This document shows, one piece after another, positions 48,328 to 49,320 of a stretch of DNA of 49,320 bases (the first letter of the stretch is position 1; every line of letters starts with the position of its first letter). A model generated the notes under the pieces. The model saw only the letters and a list, made by a program, of their open reading frames with translations, ran no database searches and was not told where the DNA came from. Source of the stretch: a virus; the IMG/VR virus record IMGVR_UViG_3300030430_003611, positions 1 to 49,320 of that record; one strand, written 5' to 3'. The position numbers and the translations under genes are program-made.

Positions 48328-48975
48328 ATGGCGTTTACGTTTGCACAGTTAAAAACAGCCATACAAGAATACACAGAGAATACGGAGACTACATTCGTAA
48401 CGAATGTAGACGATTTTATTCGTTCGGCAGAGGATCGAATTTTTTATCTTGTAGATTTAGAATATTTTCGCAAAAACGCCACAAGCGCTGTAACTCAAAA
48501 CGATCCATTTTTATCGTTACCAACAGATTTTTTAGCTTCTTTTTCGTTATCCATAACGAATAGTAGCTCAAAAGAGTTTTTGTTAAAAAAAGATGTAAAT
48601 TTTATTCAGGAATTTAATCCTAACTCAGCTACAACAGGAACACCAAAATATTATGCTAGATTTGATGTGGACAACCTGATCTTAGCTCCGACCCCTGATA
48701 GTAACTATGTCTGTGAATTTCATTACTTCTATCGTCCAGCTTCGCTTACCGCAGGAGCAGACAGTGGCACGACTTGGTTGAGCACAAACGCCCCGAACGC
48801 CTTGCTTTACGGCTCATTATACGAGGCGTATATTTACATGAAGGGTGAACCAGACATGCTTCAATTATATGATAAGCAGTTCACCGAGGCACTTTCGAGA
48901 CTGAAAGATCTGGCGGAGGCTAGAGAAAACAGTGATGCGTATCGCAGGGGTCTACCGGATCGGCCTCGTACATAA
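48328..48975 (+). CDS. Head-tail adaptor/tail protein
   Basis: A 215-residue protein. FAQLKTAIQEYTENTETTFV, DDFIRSAEDRIFYLVDLEYF, then PTDFLASFSLSITNSSSKEF and FHYFYRPASLT are typical of a second adaptor-type protein common in marine phages. It lies between the structural protein at 47827 and a tail-fibre-like gene. It likely completes the head-tail joint. Confidence 0.75.
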   Translation: MAFTFAQLKTAIQEYTENTETTFVTNVDDFIRSAEDRIFYLVDLEYFRKNATSAVTQNDPFLSLPTDFLASFSLSITNSSSKEFLLKKDVNFIQEFNPNSATTGTPKYYARFDVDNLILAPTPDSNYVCEFHYFYRPASLTAGADSGTTWLSTNAPNALLYGSLYEAYIYMKGEPDMLQLYDKQFTEALSRLKDLAEARENSDAYRRGLPDRPRT

Positions 48976-48985
48976 GGAGTAGGAG

Positions 48986-49320
48986 ATGGCCACATCCAAC
49001 GCAGCAACTAACTATTTAGAGCGGAGAATTTTGGATTTTATATTCAAAAACAACTCGCTGAGTTTCTCCTCGCCAGGTGACAGCATTTATGTCGGCTTGG
49101 CAACTGCGGTATCTGCGGCAGAGACAGGATCTGTTACAGAGGCTGACTTCACGAATTATGCAAGAGTGCAGGTTACAGCTTCAAACTGGACCACGATTGG
49201 TTCCGACTCCACAGACACGCAGACAGCCACAAACGCAGCTAATATCGACTTTCCGGCGGCAGGCACTACCACAGCAGATGTGATAACTCACGCATTTATC
49301 GCGGACGCCTCGTCTAGTGG
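48986..49320 (+). CDS. Tail-fibre-like structural protein, 3' truncated
   Basis: The gene starts at the ATG at 48986 (AAGGAGTAGGAG upstream) and runs off the right edge; 111 residues are visible. AATNYLERRILDFIFKNNSL and PGDSIYVGLATAVSAAETGS followed by YARVQV are the family signature of small phage tail/capsid-fibre proteins; the VITHAFIADASSSG motif shows the end of the visible part is close to the C-terminus of the usual domain. The remainder is outside the window. Confidence 0.75.
   Translation, partial: MATSNAATNYLERRILDFIFKNNSLSFSSPGDSIYVGLATAVSAAETGSVTEADFTNYARVQVTASNWTTIGSDSTDTQTATNAANIDFPAAGTTTADVITHAFIADASSS

Overview
The window is almost entirely a tailed-phage genome (Caudoviricetes), most likely a podovirus-like marine phage of an alphaproteobacterium-like host. 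The phage identity is seen directly: both terminase subunits, portal, scaffold, a HK97/Mu-type capsid protein, holin and T4-type lysozyme, and a full replication set. Podovirus morphology is inferred from very large internal-type virion proteins and a T7-like head-tail connector/portal, with no tape measure, sheath or baseplate genes. The marine host is inferred only from the look of several small protein families. No integrase, rRNA, tRNA or CRISPR array was seen.

Layout: (1) 1-11.4 kb, tail and internal virion proteins followed by a membrane-protein/holin/lysozyme lysis block. (2) 11.3-13.0 kb, the only convincing minus-strand genes: an XRE regulator and a SNF2-like helicase. (3) 13.3-23.7 kb, replication and nucleotide modification: an SSB-like protein, archaeo-eukaryotic-type primase, SF1 helicase, methyltransferase, a DNA-base-hypermodification-type protein, a thymidylate-synthase-fold enzyme and a family A DNA polymerase with Leu at the 762-equivalent site. 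(4) 23.7-32.5 kb, an accessory region of short genes. Most sit behind a repeated promoter-like cassette (TTTTG about 30 bp upstream of a CTATAmTAATATAGTA palindrome, then AAAGGAGAAAG as ribosome site). It also holds the small terminase, a PD-(D/E)XK nuclease, two structured non-coding stretches and one gene of aberrant composition. (5) 32.7-49.3 kb, the late module: three virion-type proteins, large terminase, portal, a GroES-like protein, scaffold, decoration and capsid proteins, a run of tiny basic proteins, and head-tail/tail proteins.

Both window ends cut genes. The right end (start of a tail protein) and the left end (C-terminal part of a tail protein) belong to the same late module, so the window reads as a nearly complete, circularly permuted genome.

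The most unusual items are: a highly foldable, about 380-nt non-coding segment at 25783-26161; an inverted pair of related regulatory cassettes at 13.07-13.18 and 29.26-29.38 kb, each about 105 bp from a start codon; the repeated promoter/operator cassette; a thymidine-hypermodification-like gene set; and a three-member family of small winged-helix-like proteins.
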